Shown in pieces: positions 24,419 to 32,320 of a DNA stretch of 64,000 nucleotides. The notes under the pieces are model-generated. The model was not told the DNA's origin and did not search any database. It worked only from the letters and a program-made list of their open reading frames with translations. This DNA comes from JACQGZ01 sp036004665. GTDB lineage: Bacteria > Sysuimicrobiota > Sysuimicrobiia > Sysuimicrobiales > Humicultoraceae. Numbering within the stretch: position 1 is the stretch's first letter; each line of letters opens with the position of its first letter. Made by a program: the position numbers and the translations under genes. The stretch spans positions 1 through 64,000 of the forward strand of contig DASYRG010000094.1 of the NCBI GenBank assembly GCA_036004665.1. Direction: 5' to 3'.

Positions 24419-24973
24419 TCATGTCCGGTCGCCGAGCAGGCGGCGGGCCTCCCGCAGGATCGCCTCCGGCTCCGACATCCGTCCAGGACCCTCGCGCCCC
24501 GAGGCCAGCCGGCCGACCTCCGGCCCGACGATGTGCGCGCCGCGCACCCGGAGCGTCTGCAGGTGCGCCTGCACCGTCGGATGGGTGGCCATGAGGTCGG
24601 ACATCGCCGGGGCCACCAGCAGCGGCGCGCGGGTGGCCAGGGCGGTGGCGGTCACCAGATCGTCGGCCAGCCCGAGGGCGAGTTTGGCGATGGTATGGGC
24701 GGTGGCCGGCGCGATGACGTATAGGCTGGCGCGCGCGCCCAGGGTGACGTGCGGTTCGGCCCAGGGGTTTTCAGCGCTGAGGAGCTCGGTGATCACCGGC
24801 TGTTCGGAGAGCGCGCGAAAAGTGAGCGCGCCGACGAAGGCGCGGGCGGAGGGGGTCATCAGCACGTGCACCTCGGCCCCTGCCTGGCGCAGTCCGCTCA
24901 CGACGTATCCGACCTTGTAGGCGGCGATGCCGCCGCTGACGCCGACTAGGACGACCTTCCCCTCAACCGCCAC
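24419..24973 (-). CDS. CoaC-like flavoprotein (lone, atypical active site)
   Basis: The 184-residue protein covers only the flavoprotein decarboxylase half of CoaBC; no CoaB synthetase domain follows. FMN-type features (VGVSGGIAAYKV) and the active His in PHVTLG (74-79) are present. The PxMNxxM motif reads PAMSDLM (Ser125 for Asn), and the flexible flap reads LASGREGPGRM with Ser158 where the catalytic Cys is expected. Decarboxylation of phosphopantothenoylcysteine is therefore uncertain. Its place before priA is the usual coaBC position. Another HFCD-family role is possible. Confidence 0.75.
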   Translation of the reverse strand: MAVEGKVVLVGVSGGIAAYKVGYVVSGLRQAGAEVHVLMTPSARAFVGALTFRALSEQPVITELLSAENPWAEPHVTLGARASLYVIAPATAHTIAKLALGLADDLVTATALATRAPLLVAPAMSDLMATHPTVQAHLQTLRVRGAHIVGPEVGRLASGREGPGRMSEPEAILREARRLLGDRT

Positions 24974-25517
24974 GGGTCTCCACCGCCGCCCCTTGCGCTG
25001 AAACCATCCGTTCTGCCAGTAGTGCTATCACCTCGACGACGTCCTCCGCCGGCCAGCGCGTGGTATCGAGCACGATCTGATAGGGCGAGAGATCGGTGAT
25101 GTCGATGCCGTACACCCCGCGGTAGCGCTGCCACTCGCTCTCTTCTCGCGCGCGCACCTCGCGCTCCGCGGCCTCGATGGACATCCCCTCCCGCCGCGCC
25201 GCCCGCGCCGCGCGCACGGGGAGGGGCGCGCGCAGCCAGGCCCGAAGATCCGCCTCCACCATCCACCCGGCCAGGCGGCTCTCCACCACGCAGTTCCCTG
25301 TCCTGGCGAGGGCCGCTTGCATCCCGTCCACCTCCCGGTCCACCGACGAGTCGGACTCGGCCAGCCGGTTCAGCTCCAGGACCGAGAGACCGCGCTGCCG
25401 CGCCATCTCCCGGAACGCTTCGCCCGCGGAGAGGTAGCGGTAGCCGAGCCGGTCGGCCAGTCCACGCGCGACCGTGGACTTGCCCACGCCGATGAGGCCG
25501 GCGATGGCGATGATCAC
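24963..25517 (-). CDS. Cytidylate-kinase-like NMP kinase
   Basis: The 184-residue protein begins with a P-loop (GLIGVGKSTVARGLADRLGY). It continues like the compact cytidylate kinase family (Cytidylate_kin2, archaeal type), including AGEAFREMARQRG, VDREVD and a VVESRLAGWM segment, with a late DTTRWPAEDVVEVI. In related gene orders guanylate kinase (gmk) occupies this slot between remA and coaBC; here the sequence is not Gmk-like. It probably phosphorylates CMP or dCMP. The stop overlaps the next gene start by 11 bp. Confidence 0.75.
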   Translation of the reverse strand: MIIAIAGLIGVGKSTVARGLADRLGYRYLSAGEAFREMARQRGLSVLELNRLAESDSSVDREVDGMQAALARTGNCVVESRLAGWMVEADLRAWLRAPLPVRAARAARREGMSIEAAEREVRAREESEWQRYRGVYGIDITDLSPYQIVLDTTRWPAEDVVEVIALLAERMVSAQGAAVETRGG

Positions 25518-25804
25518 TCCAGCGCCTCCTCCCGCTCCTCGTCGGGCTCGCGGGCGGCGAAGCGGTGCGCCACGGTCTCCGGCTGCACCGCCGAGAGCAG
25601 CACGTGGCCGCTGTCGGTGATGACCACGGCGCGCGTTCGGCGGCCGTACGTGGCGTCGATGAGGGTCCCCCGCTCCCGCGCCTCCTGGACGATCCGCTTC
25701 ACGGGCGCGGAGTCGGGGGCGACGATGGCGATGACGCGGTTGGCGGCCACGATGTTGCCGAACCCGATGTTGATCAGCCGCGGTTCCATCGCCCGCTCGC
25801 TCAC
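25514..25804 (-). CDS. remA: RemA family regulator (DUF370)
   Basis: The 96-residue protein has the conserved DUF370 start (PRLINIGFGNIVAANRVIAI) and the DSAPVKRIVQEARERGTLID helix region. In Bacillus, RemA is a DNA-binding regulator of matrix and osmotic genes. It overlaps the stop of yicC and the start of the kinase gene by 4 bp each, so the three form a tight operon. The yicC-remA(-gmk) order is classic for Gram-positive-type genomes. Confidence 0.92.
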   Translation of the reverse strand: MSERAMEPRLINIGFGNIVAANRVIAIVAPDSAPVKRIVQEARERGTLIDATYGRRTRAVVITDSGHVLLSAVQPETVAHRFAAREPDEEREEALE

Positions 25805-26679
25805 TCGATGTTCTGAACCTGCTCGCGGAGGCTCTCGAGTTCGCTCTTGATGCTGATGACCGAGCGGGAGATCTCCAGATCGTTGGCCTTGGCGCCGATA
25901 GTGTTGGTCTCGCGGCCCATCTCCTGGAGGAGGAATTCGAGTTTGCGTCCGATCGCGCCTCCCCCTTCGCCCACCGTCTCCCGCGCTGCGGCCAGATGAC
26001 TGCCCAGGCGCGTCATCTCCTCGGTGATGTCGACGCGCTCGGCGAAGAGCGCGAGCTCCACGGCCAGGCGGTCCTCGCCCACCCCCACCTCCCCCAGCAG
26101 TTCGCTGAGACGCAGACGCAGCCGCGCGGCGTAGTCGACGACGACCTGGTGGGAGCGCTCCCGCACCGCGGCCAGGAACCCGTCAATACGCAGGAAGCGC
26201 GCCCGGGCGTCGGCGGCGAGGCGGGCCCCCTCCTCCTCGCGCATCCCTACCAGGCTGTCGAGCGCGGCGATGACGATGCCCTCGAGATCGACCCACATGA
26301 CGCCGGCGTCCTCTCGCGCCTCCTCCAGCCGGATCACGTCGGGGAAGGCCAGCACCTGATTCAGGGTGACCTCGCCCCGCAGGTTGAGCGCGGCGGCGAG
26401 ATCCGCGGCGACGGAGAGGTACTCCCGCGCCAGCGCCACGTCGGCGCGGACGGCGCGAGGCCGGGGCGCTGCCCCGTCGCGGGCCACGGCCACCTCCACC
26501 CGGCCGCGCTGAATGCGCCGCTGCACCGCCGTGCGCACGCGCTCTTCCAGCGGGGCGAGCTCCCGCGGCAGGCGGACGGAGACCTCGCTGAACCGGTGGT
26601 TGAGGGAGCGCATCTCCACGCTCATCCGTCCCCAGGCGGTGTCGGCGGCGGCCGCCCCGAACCCAGTCATGCTCCGCAC
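25801..26679 (-). CDS. yicC: YicC family endoribonuclease
   Basis: A GTG at 26679 gives the family-typical N-terminus (M)RSMTGFG and follows AGGAG at 8 nt; the longer frame to 26772 lacks family similarity. The 292-residue protein has the YicC_N domain (EMRSLNHRFSEVSVRLP) and the C-terminal DUF1732 (EEMTRLGSHLAAARET; REKLEFLLQEM-like GRKLEFLLQEMGRETNTIGAK). YicC proteins are RNases implicated in RNA turnover. A long inverted repeat lies in its leader region. Confidence 0.92.
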   Translation of the reverse strand: MRSMTGFGAAAADTAWGRMSVEMRSLNHRFSEVSVRLPRELAPLEERVRTAVQRRIQRGRVEVAVARDGAAPRPRAVRADVALAREYLSVAADLAAALNLRGEVTLNQVLAFPDVIRLEEAREDAGVMWVDLEGIVIAALDSLVGMREEEGARLAADARARFLRIDGFLAAVRERSHQVVVDYAARLRLRLSELLGEVGVGEDRLAVELALFAERVDITEEMTRLGSHLAAARETVGEGGGAIGRKLEFLLQEMGRETNTIGAKANDLEISRSVISIKSELESLREQVQNIE

Positions 26680-26778
26680 TGCTGCATCTCCTGCATTCCC
26701 TCTGCGCTGACCACGGGTTGGGTTCTTGCCCTCCTGGACCTCTCCTTCCCCTTGCGATGATGAGCGGGACACGCTGGA

Positions 26779-26851
26779 CGGGCAAGGGTGAGAGGTCGGA
26801 CAGTTTCGTGATCTCGCAGTTCGAAACTGGGAGACCTCTCACCCTTGCCCG
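26779..26851. repeat. 19-bp perfect inverted repeat between yicC and rqcH
   Basis: Arms at 26779-26797 and 26833-26851 are perfectly complementary (CGGGCAAGGGTGAGAGGTC and its reverse complement). The 35-nt loop holds a second inverted repeat, AGTTTCG (26802-26808) with CGAAACT (26822-26828). The outer CTGGAC/GTCCAG may extend the symmetry. It lies between divergent genes, so it is not a terminator of either. It could be a structured 5' leader, a protein-binding site or a miniature repeat element. Confidence 0.7.
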
Positions 26852-26895
26852 CAGCGACTTGCCGGGTCCAGACGAGCGGCGTAAGGTGGCCTTCG

Positions 26896-28638
26896 ATGGA
26901 CCATGTCCCCCCGCCCAGCTTCGACACGCTGGTCCTCGCGGCCGTCGCCGAGGAGATCACACGCAAGCATGCTGGCGGACGCATCGGCGCGGTGGTCCAC
27001 CCGGACGCCCACACTGTCGCGCTGCGCGCGCGTGCGGGACGGGCCGGCCGCGCCATCGTCTGCTCGATTCACCCCCGCCGGGCACGCTGTCTGCTCGCGG
27101 GACTGCCCCCGGGCGGGGCGCCGGACCATCCCTTCGTCCTTCAGCTCCGCGCCCGCCTTGAAGGCGCCCGGCTCCGTGATGCTCGGGTCGACCCCTTTGA
27201 GCGGGTGCTCGTGCTGCGGTTCGAGACGCTGGAGGGCATGCTCGCTCTGATCGTGGAGGTGATGGGACGGCACTCCAACCTGCTGCTGGTCGAGGGCGAG
27301 CGGATCCTTGGCCTCTTCAAGAGGGTCACGCCCTCGATGAGCCGCGCCCGCCCTCTCGCCGCCGGCGACCGCTACTCCCCGCCTCCGCGGGGCCGTCCCA
27401 CGCCGGCGGAGGTCACCGCCGACGCCCTGGCGGGGTGGATGAGCGAGGATGCACCGATCTCGGAGATGCTCGTCCGGCGCCTCCTCGGCGTCAGCCCGCC
27501 CGTCGCAACCCACCTGGCGCTCAGGGCCGGCCTCGACCCTCTGGGCCCGGCTCCGCCCGGCGCCGCGGAGAGGCTCCTCGAGGCGCTGGCCTCGCTCGTC
27601 GAGGTCGCACAGTCGCGCGCGTTCAGCCCACTCTGGTACGCCGACGCGCGCGGGGGCGCCGTCGCCTATGCCGCGATCCCACTGCTCACCTACCAGGCCC
27701 TCACCTCCCATCCCATCACATCGATGAGCGAGGCGGCCGAACGGGTCATCGAGGCGGCGGCACGGAGTGACGCGCTGGAGGAGCCGCGGCGGAGTCTGCT
27801 CGCCCGGATCGACGAGCTGGCGCGCCGTACGCAGCGCGCCGAAGGGGAGGTCTCCGCGTCAATCGCGGACGCCGGGAAGGCGGCGCAATGGCGGCGGTGG
27901 GGAGAATTGCTGCTTGCCTACGCCTCGACGGTGCCGGCGGGCGCGGACCGGGTGACCGTGCCCGATTTCGACGGGGCTCCCGTGACGATCCATCTCGATC
28001 GGACACGAGGCCCTATCGCCACAGCCCAGGCGTATTTCCGCCGGCACGCCAAGGCGGCCGCCGCCGGGCGCATCCTTCCCCGCCGGCTCCAAGTGCTCCA
28101 CGAAGAGCAGGCCTACCTCGACCAGATGCGCCTCTTCGCTGCTCAGGCGGCCACTCCAGAGGAGGTGCGCGCGGTCGGCGCGGAATTGAGCGGAGCCGGG
28201 GACGGACGCCCGAGGCCCCGGACGCCCTCCCGCGGCGCGCGGGAGAGGCGGCGGCCGCCCGAACCGCAGCCCGCCGTGCGCACGTATGCGACGACAGGCG
28301 GCCTGCGCATCCTCGTGGGCCGGAACAGCCGGGGGAACGAGCACGTCACCTTCAACCTGGCCGCGCCGGATGATCTCTGGCTGCACGCGCGGGGCATGGC
28401 CGGCGCGCACGTCATCCTCAAGACGGACCGGCGGACCCCTCCTCCCGAGGCGGTCACCACGGCCGCGGAGGTTGCCGCCTACTTCAGCGAGGGGCGCAGC
28501 GCGGGGAAGGTGCCCGTCGACGTCACGGCGCGGCGTCACGTGCGCAAGCCGAAAGGAGCGCGTCCCGGCATGGTGACCTACCGGGAGGAACGAACGGTCA
28601 TGGCCGAGCCGCGCGTCCCTGAAGAGGGCCCCCCCTGA
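26896..28638 (+). CDS. rqcH: RqcH / NFACT family ribosome quality control protein
   Basis: The ATG at 26896 follows AAGGTGG and gives 580 residues. The N-terminal NFACT-N domain (LVLAAVAEEITRKHAGGRIG), central helical coiled region (about 290-430) and C-terminal NFACT-R domain (GLRILVGRNSRGNEHVTFNL, DDLWLHARGMAGAHVIL) are all present. RqcH binds stalled large ribosomal subunits and adds C-terminal alanine tails. Older annotations call it fibronectin-binding protein. It is divergent from yicC and overlaps the next gene (TGATG). Confidence 0.9.
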   Translation: MDHVPPPSFDTLVLAAVAEEITRKHAGGRIGAVVHPDAHTVALRARAGRAGRAIVCSIHPRRARCLLAGLPPGGAPDHPFVLQLRARLEGARLRDARVDPFERVLVLRFETLEGMLALIVEVMGRHSNLLLVEGERILGLFKRVTPSMSRARPLAAGDRYSPPPRGRPTPAEVTADALAGWMSEDAPISEMLVRRLLGVSPPVATHLALRAGLDPLGPAPPGAAERLLEALASLVEVAQSRAFSPLWYADARGGAVAYAAIPLLTYQALTSHPITSMSEAAERVIEAAARSDALEEPRRSLLARIDELARRTQRAEGEVSASIADAGKAAQWRRWGELLLAYASTVPAGADRVTVPDFDGAPVTIHLDRTRGPIATAQAYFRRHAKAAAAGRILPRRLQVLHEEQAYLDQMRLFAAQAATPEEVRAVGAELSGAGDGRPRPRTPSRGARERRRPPEPQPAVRTYATTGGLRILVGRNSRGNEHVTFNLAAPDDLWLHARGMAGAHVILKTDRRTPPPEAVTTAAEVAAYFSEGRSAGKVPVDVTARRHVRKPKGARPGMVTYREERTVMAEPRVPEEGPP

Positions 28639-29333
28639 TGGGGGCGATCGCGGTCATCGGCGGCACGGGGCACCACGGGTTCGCTCTGGCGGCGCGATTG
28701 TGCCGCGGGGGCCACCGGGTCATCGTCGGCTCCCGGGAGGAGGCCAGGGCGATGGAGGCGGCGAGCCGCATCCGCGCGCTGATCACCGTCGGAGAAGTCA
28801 CCGGGGCGGCCAAACGGCAGGTGACCGAAGCGGGCAAGTGGGAGGTCACCGGGGCGGGCAACCAGGAGGCGGCCGCGGCGGCGGAGGTCGTCGTCCTGAC
28901 CATCCCCTTCGCCGCGCAGGACGAGATCCTGACCGCCATCGCGCCCGCGGTGAGCGGAAAGGTGGTGGTCGACACTACGGTCCCCCTCCGCAGAGGCACC
29001 CCGCCGGAGTTGGAGCCGGTCGCGGCCGGATCCGCCGCGCAGGCGGCGCAGGCACGCCTGCCCGACGCCAGAGTGGTGGCGGCGTTCCACACCCTCTCCG
29101 CCGCGCTGCTGGCCCGGCTCGATCAACCCTTGGAGGGCGACACCCTCCTCTGCGGAAACGACGCCGAAGCCAAACGCGCCGTGGCCGAACTTGCCGAGAC
29201 CCTGGGCGTGCGCGCCCTCGATGCCGGACCCCTCGGGCAGGCGGGGGCTCTGGAGCGCCTGGCCGCGCTGATCATTGGGTTGAACAAGCGATACGGGCGC
29301 AAAGCGATCGGGGTGCGGTTCACGGGAGTGTGA
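28638..29333 (+). CDS. npdG: F420-dependent NADP reductase (NPDG type)
   Basis: The 231-residue protein has the N-terminal NADP-binding motif (IAVIGGTGHHGFALAARL) and IVGSREEA, then VVVLTIPFAAQDEIL and a C-terminal GLNKRYGRKAIGVRFTG. This matches NADPH:F420 oxidoreductases, which move hydride between coenzyme F420 and NADP. Residues 54-77 are three copies of an 8-residue repeat (V-T-G/E-A). The start overlaps the rqcH stop. The cell probably makes or imports F420, which is inference. Confidence 0.85.
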   Translation: MGAIAVIGGTGHHGFALAARLCRGGHRVIVGSREEARAMEAASRIRALITVGEVTGAAKRQVTEAGKWEVTGAGNQEAAAAAEVVVLTIPFAAQDEILTAIAPAVSGKVVVDTTVPLRRGTPPELEPVAAGSAAQAAQARLPDARVVAAFHTLSAALLARLDQPLEGDTLLCGNDAEAKRAVAELAETLGVRALDAGPLGQAGALERLAALIIGLNKRYGRKAIGVRFTGV

Positions 29334-30249
29334 GCGACGCCGCGCGCAGGGCGTCCAGCGCGCGCGCCATGTCGTCGGGCAGCGGGGCTTCTACGGCGAT
29401 CCGTGCGCCCGTCCCCGGATGCGTGAATGTCAAGCGGAACGCGTGCAGCGCCTGGCGCCTCATCCCCCAGCGTTCGCCCCTCCCCCCGTAGACGGGATCC
29501 CCAACCACCGGGTGGCCGAGGTGGGCGAAGTGCACGCGGATCTGATGGGTGCGGCCGGTCTGCAGCGAGGCCTCGACGAGGGTCGCCGCGGCGAACCGCT
29601 CGAGCACACGGTAGCGCGTCACGGCCGGACGTCCGCCCGCCACCACGGCCATGCGCCGGCGATGCCGGGGATGGCGGGCGATCGGGGCCTCGATCATCCC
29701 GTCCTCCGCGGCAACCCCTCCCTGCACGAGCGCGAGATACTCCCGCCGCACCTCCCGCGCCTTGATCGCCGCCTGCAGCGCCCGCAGCGCGGCCTCGGTC
29801 TTGGCCACGACCAGCATCCCCGAGGTGTCCTTGTCCAGCCGGTGCACGATTCCAGGGCGCAGCGGCACGCCCACCCCGGCCAGAGAGGGGACGCGTCCGA
29901 GCAGCGCGTTGACGAGGGTCCCGCCGGCGTGCCCCGGTCCCGGATGCACCGGCAGGCCGGCCGGCTTGTTCACGACGAGCACGTCGTCATCCTCGTAGCG
30001 CACGTCGAGCGACATCGCCTCGGCGGCCGGGTCGGGGGAAGCGGCGTCGGGAATGTCCACGATGATCTCTTGGCCGCGGCGCACGCGGCTGGCGGGCTTG
30101 CGGGCCTCCCCGCCGACGCGCACCGCCCCCGCGGCGATGAGGTCATGGAGGCGCGACCGCGAGAGCGAAGGGAGACGGGACGCCAGAAACAGGTCGAGCC
30201 GCGCTCCATCGTGCGCGGCGTCGACGGCCAGCCGTTTGTGCGAAGTCAA
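29320..30249 (-). CDS. rluD: Pseudouridine synthase, RluA/RluD family
   Basis: A TTG at 30249 gives 309 residues and avoids overlap with lgt; the longer 30345 frame reads lgt in another phase. An N-terminal S4 RNA-binding domain (LDLFLASRLPSLSRSRLHDL) precedes the catalytic domain with the conserved Asp in IVHRLDKDTSGMLVVAK and QTGRTHQIRVHF. It should convert uridines of 23S rRNA (RluD sites in helix 69) to pseudouridine. The lspA-rluD linkage is common. It converges with npdG, the two ends overlapping by 14 bp. Confidence 0.92.
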   Translation of the reverse strand: MTSHKRLAVDAAHDGARLDLFLASRLPSLSRSRLHDLIAAGAVRVGGEARKPASRVRRGQEIIVDIPDAASPDPAAEAMSLDVRYEDDDVLVVNKPAGLPVHPGPGHAGGTLVNALLGRVPSLAGVGVPLRPGIVHRLDKDTSGMLVVAKTEAALRALQAAIKAREVRREYLALVQGGVAAEDGMIEAPIARHPRHRRRMAVVAGGRPAVTRYRVLERFAAATLVEASLQTGRTHQIRVHFAHLGHPVVGDPVYGGRGERWGMRRQALHAFRLTFTHPGTGARIAVEAPLPDDMARALDALRAASLTLP

Positions 30250-30268
30250 TCCACCCCGTCGGACCGGG

Positions 30269-31084
30269 TCACGCCGGCGGTGGCGCAGCCGGGGGAGACA
30301 CCGGCGGGGGTGATCCCGCCCAGGCAGTTTCAGCAGGACCGGCAACCGGACGGCGCGCCACCAGCAGCAGCCCGGCCAGGCTGAGCAGGCCGACCACCGC
30401 GGCGGCGACCTGCGCCATGGTCAACGGGCCGAGGAGAAGGGGGCTCTCCACGAAGAACTCGACGACGAACCGGCTCACCGCGTGCAGGAACAGGAAGATG
30501 AGGACCACGGCGCCGGGAGCGGCCTCACGCTGCCGCCGCACCACCACGTAGATCCCCAGCGCGGCGATCAACAGGTAGATCTGCGTGGGGTGGCGCAGCT
30601 CAAAGTCGGGCAGCATCCTGACGTGCCAGGGCACGCCCGACGGTTTGCCGCGGAAGAGACCGTGGAGGAGGGCGCCGATCATCGCCACCGCGTACCCCGC
30701 CGCCAACCCCGGCGTGATCGCGTCGAGGAAGCGGGCCAGGGAGAGGCGACGCGCTCGGGCGTAGAGCCAGGCGACCGCGGTCGCCCCGGCCAGGGCGCCG
30801 TAGAAGGTCAGCCCCGCGTCCTTCCAGATCTTCAGCGGCGCGAGGGGGTCGGTGGAGACCTGTGCGGCGAAGGCCGGCAGGTTCACCAGGACGTACCCGA
30901 TTCTCCCGCCCACGATGCCGGCAATGATCATGTAGAGCGCCACGTCGAGCATCGTGTTGGAGTCGATCCCCACGGCGCCGCTGCGGCGGCGGGCCATGCT
31001 GATCCCCAACCAGAAGGCCAGCAGCAGAAAGAGGCCGAACGCGGAGATCGGCAGCGGGCCGATGTTGAAGAGGACGGGTTTCAT
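30269..31084 (-). CDS. lgt: Prolipoprotein diacylglyceryl transferase
   Basis: The 271-residue membrane protein has seven or so hydrophobic helices and the Lgt pattern: a short N-terminal GPLPISAFGLFLLLAFWLG, GGRIGYVLVNLP (the Lgt signature, with GY where GN is usual), HPTQIY and a late SRFVVEFF. It attaches diacylglycerol to the lipobox cysteine of preprolipoproteins. LspA, the next enzyme, is encoded 11 bp upstream, so the two steps are co-expressed. Confidence 0.88.
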   Translation of the reverse strand: MKPVLFNIGPLPISAFGLFLLLAFWLGISMARRRSGAVGIDSNTMLDVALYMIIAGIVGGRIGYVLVNLPAFAAQVSTDPLAPLKIWKDAGLTFYGALAGATAVAWLYARARRLSLARFLDAITPGLAAGYAVAMIGALLHGLFRGKPSGVPWHVRMLPDFELRHPTQIYLLIAALGIYVVVRRQREAAPGAVVLIFLFLHAVSRFVVEFFVESPLLLGPLTMAQVAAAVVGLLSLAGLLLVARRPVAGPAETAWAGSPPPVSPPAAPPPA

Positions 31085-31094
31085 CGTTCACCCC

Positions 31095-31562
31095 TCAGTG
31101 CGGGCGATGCGTTCGGGGAGGGCGCTGCCGGACCGCCGCCACCAGCAGCAGCGCGCCGCCGATGACCACCGCGGCGTCGGCAAGGTTGAAAACCGGCCAC
31201 ACGCGGAGATCGAGATAGTCGATAACGTAGCCCAGCCGGACGCGGTCGAACAGATTCCCCCCCGCGCCTCCCGCCAGTGCGCCGAGCGCCACGGGCCCCA
31301 CCGCACCGCGCGATCCACCTGTGCCCGGGCGCGTCCAATTGTAGAAGACGAGAAAAATGACGGTCAAGGCGGCGGCCACCAGAAACGACAGCGGCACGCC
31401 GCGGAGCAACCCGAAGGCGATCCCGGTGTTGCGGACATGCGTCAGCCACAGGATCCCGGGGATGAGGACGACCTCCGCCCCAGGGGCAACGGCGCGCACG
31501 ACGAGCTGCTTGATCAGTTGGTCGGCCAGGACCACGCCGCCAGCGAGCAGAGCCGTCAGCAC
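31095..31562 (-). CDS. lspA: Lipoprotein signal peptidase II
   Basis: The 155-residue membrane protein carries LspA motifs: NTGIAFGLL, GNLFDRVRLGYVIDYL with the first catalytic Asp, and FNLADAAVVIG with the second. Four membrane segments are visible. It cleaves the signal peptide of diacylglyceryl-modified prolipoproteins. It lies between the traR/dksA-like gene and lgt in one operon. Confidence 0.94.
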   Translation of the reverse strand: MLTALLAGGVVLADQLIKQLVVRAVAPGAEVVLIPGILWLTHVRNTGIAFGLLRGVPLSFLVAAALTVIFLVFYNWTRPGTGGSRGAVGPVALGALAGGAGGNLFDRVRLGYVIDYLDLRVWPVFNLADAAVVIGGALLLVAAVRQRPPRTHRPH

Positions 31563-31601
31563 GGCCCAAAGAGGCCGCTCCCCGGGGCGACTGCCCGGGG
31601 G

Positions 31602-32204
31602 TCAGCGGCCCAGGCCGTTGGCGCGCTCTTCGCGGGCTTTACAGTCGATGCAGAGTTTCGCGTACGGGATGGCCTTCAGGCGGGCGGGATGGATGGCGCG
31701 GCCACAGTTCTCGCAGATGCCGTAGGTCCCCTCATCGAGCCGGGCCAGGGCCTCCTCCACCTGCGTCAGCAGCGCCTGGACGCTCGATTCGATGGCGAAT
31801 CCCTTCTCACGCTCGAACGTATCCCCTGCGACATCGGCAAAATCCTCGTCATAGGAGCCGCCGAGGTCCACCCCCGCCTGGTGCTCGACCTCGGGGGTGT
31901 GCTCCTCGAGAGCTTCGAGCTCCTCGGTCAACCGGTCGCGCTCCTCCTCGAGAAGGCGGCGAAATTCCTTCTGGTCGCGCTTGCCCAGCGGCTTGCCCGC
32001 GCCCGCGCGTCTGGGCCGGGGCGCGAGCGCCTGTGCGTCGCCGCGCAGCGGGGAGACGATCCGCAGCTTGATGCCGCCGGTGCGCCCCGCCCGGACCACC
32101 TTCGAGGTAGCCCGGCCGGCCGGCCGGCTCCTACGGCCGGCAGCCGGCCGCACCGACGCCGTAGTCCGGCCCCTCGCCTTCCTAACCTTAACCCTACTCG
32201 GCAT
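31602..32204 (-). CDS. TraR/DksA family zinc-finger protein
   Basis: The 200-residue protein has a basic, low-complexity N-terminus (residues 1-75), a coiled-coil (EFRRLLEEERDRLTEELEAL) and a C-terminal four-cysteine zinc finger (GICENCGRAIHPARL, LCIDCK). This matches the YteA/DksA group that acts on RNA polymerase or has an unknown regulatory role. The long basic N-terminal extension is unusual. It heads the lspA-lgt-rluD operon and has a good promoter at 32287-32315. Confidence 0.88.
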   Translation of the reverse strand: MPSRVKVRKARGRTTASVRPAAGRRSRPAGRATSKVVRAGRTGGIKLRIVSPLRGDAQALAPRPRRAGAGKPLGKRDQKEFRRLLEEERDRLTEELEALEEHTPEVEHQAGVDLGGSYDEDFADVAGDTFEREKGFAIESSVQALLTQVEEALARLDEGTYGICENCGRAIHPARLKAIPYAKLCIDCKAREERANGLGR

Positions 32205-32286
32205 TACAGCCCTCCAATGGCTCGCAAAGGCCCCAAATTGCTATCTTCTTGGTTGTTACTCGTGGGTTGGGCCGAAATCTTTGCTC

Positions 32287-32315
32287 ATATTAGCCAAGAG
32301 GATGGGGCAAAGCAA
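32287..32315 (-). promoter_or_regulatory. Predicted sigma-70-type promoter of the traR/dksA-lspA-lgt-rluD operon
   Basis: On the minus strand, TTGCTT (32315-32310), a 17-bp spacer and TAATAT (32292-32287) form a near-consensus -35/-10 pair about 85 bp before the traR/dksA start. It sits in an AT-richer gap just after the aspartate racemase stop. A start near 32280 is inferred. Confidence 0.6.
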
Positions 32316-32320
32316 GGGGC

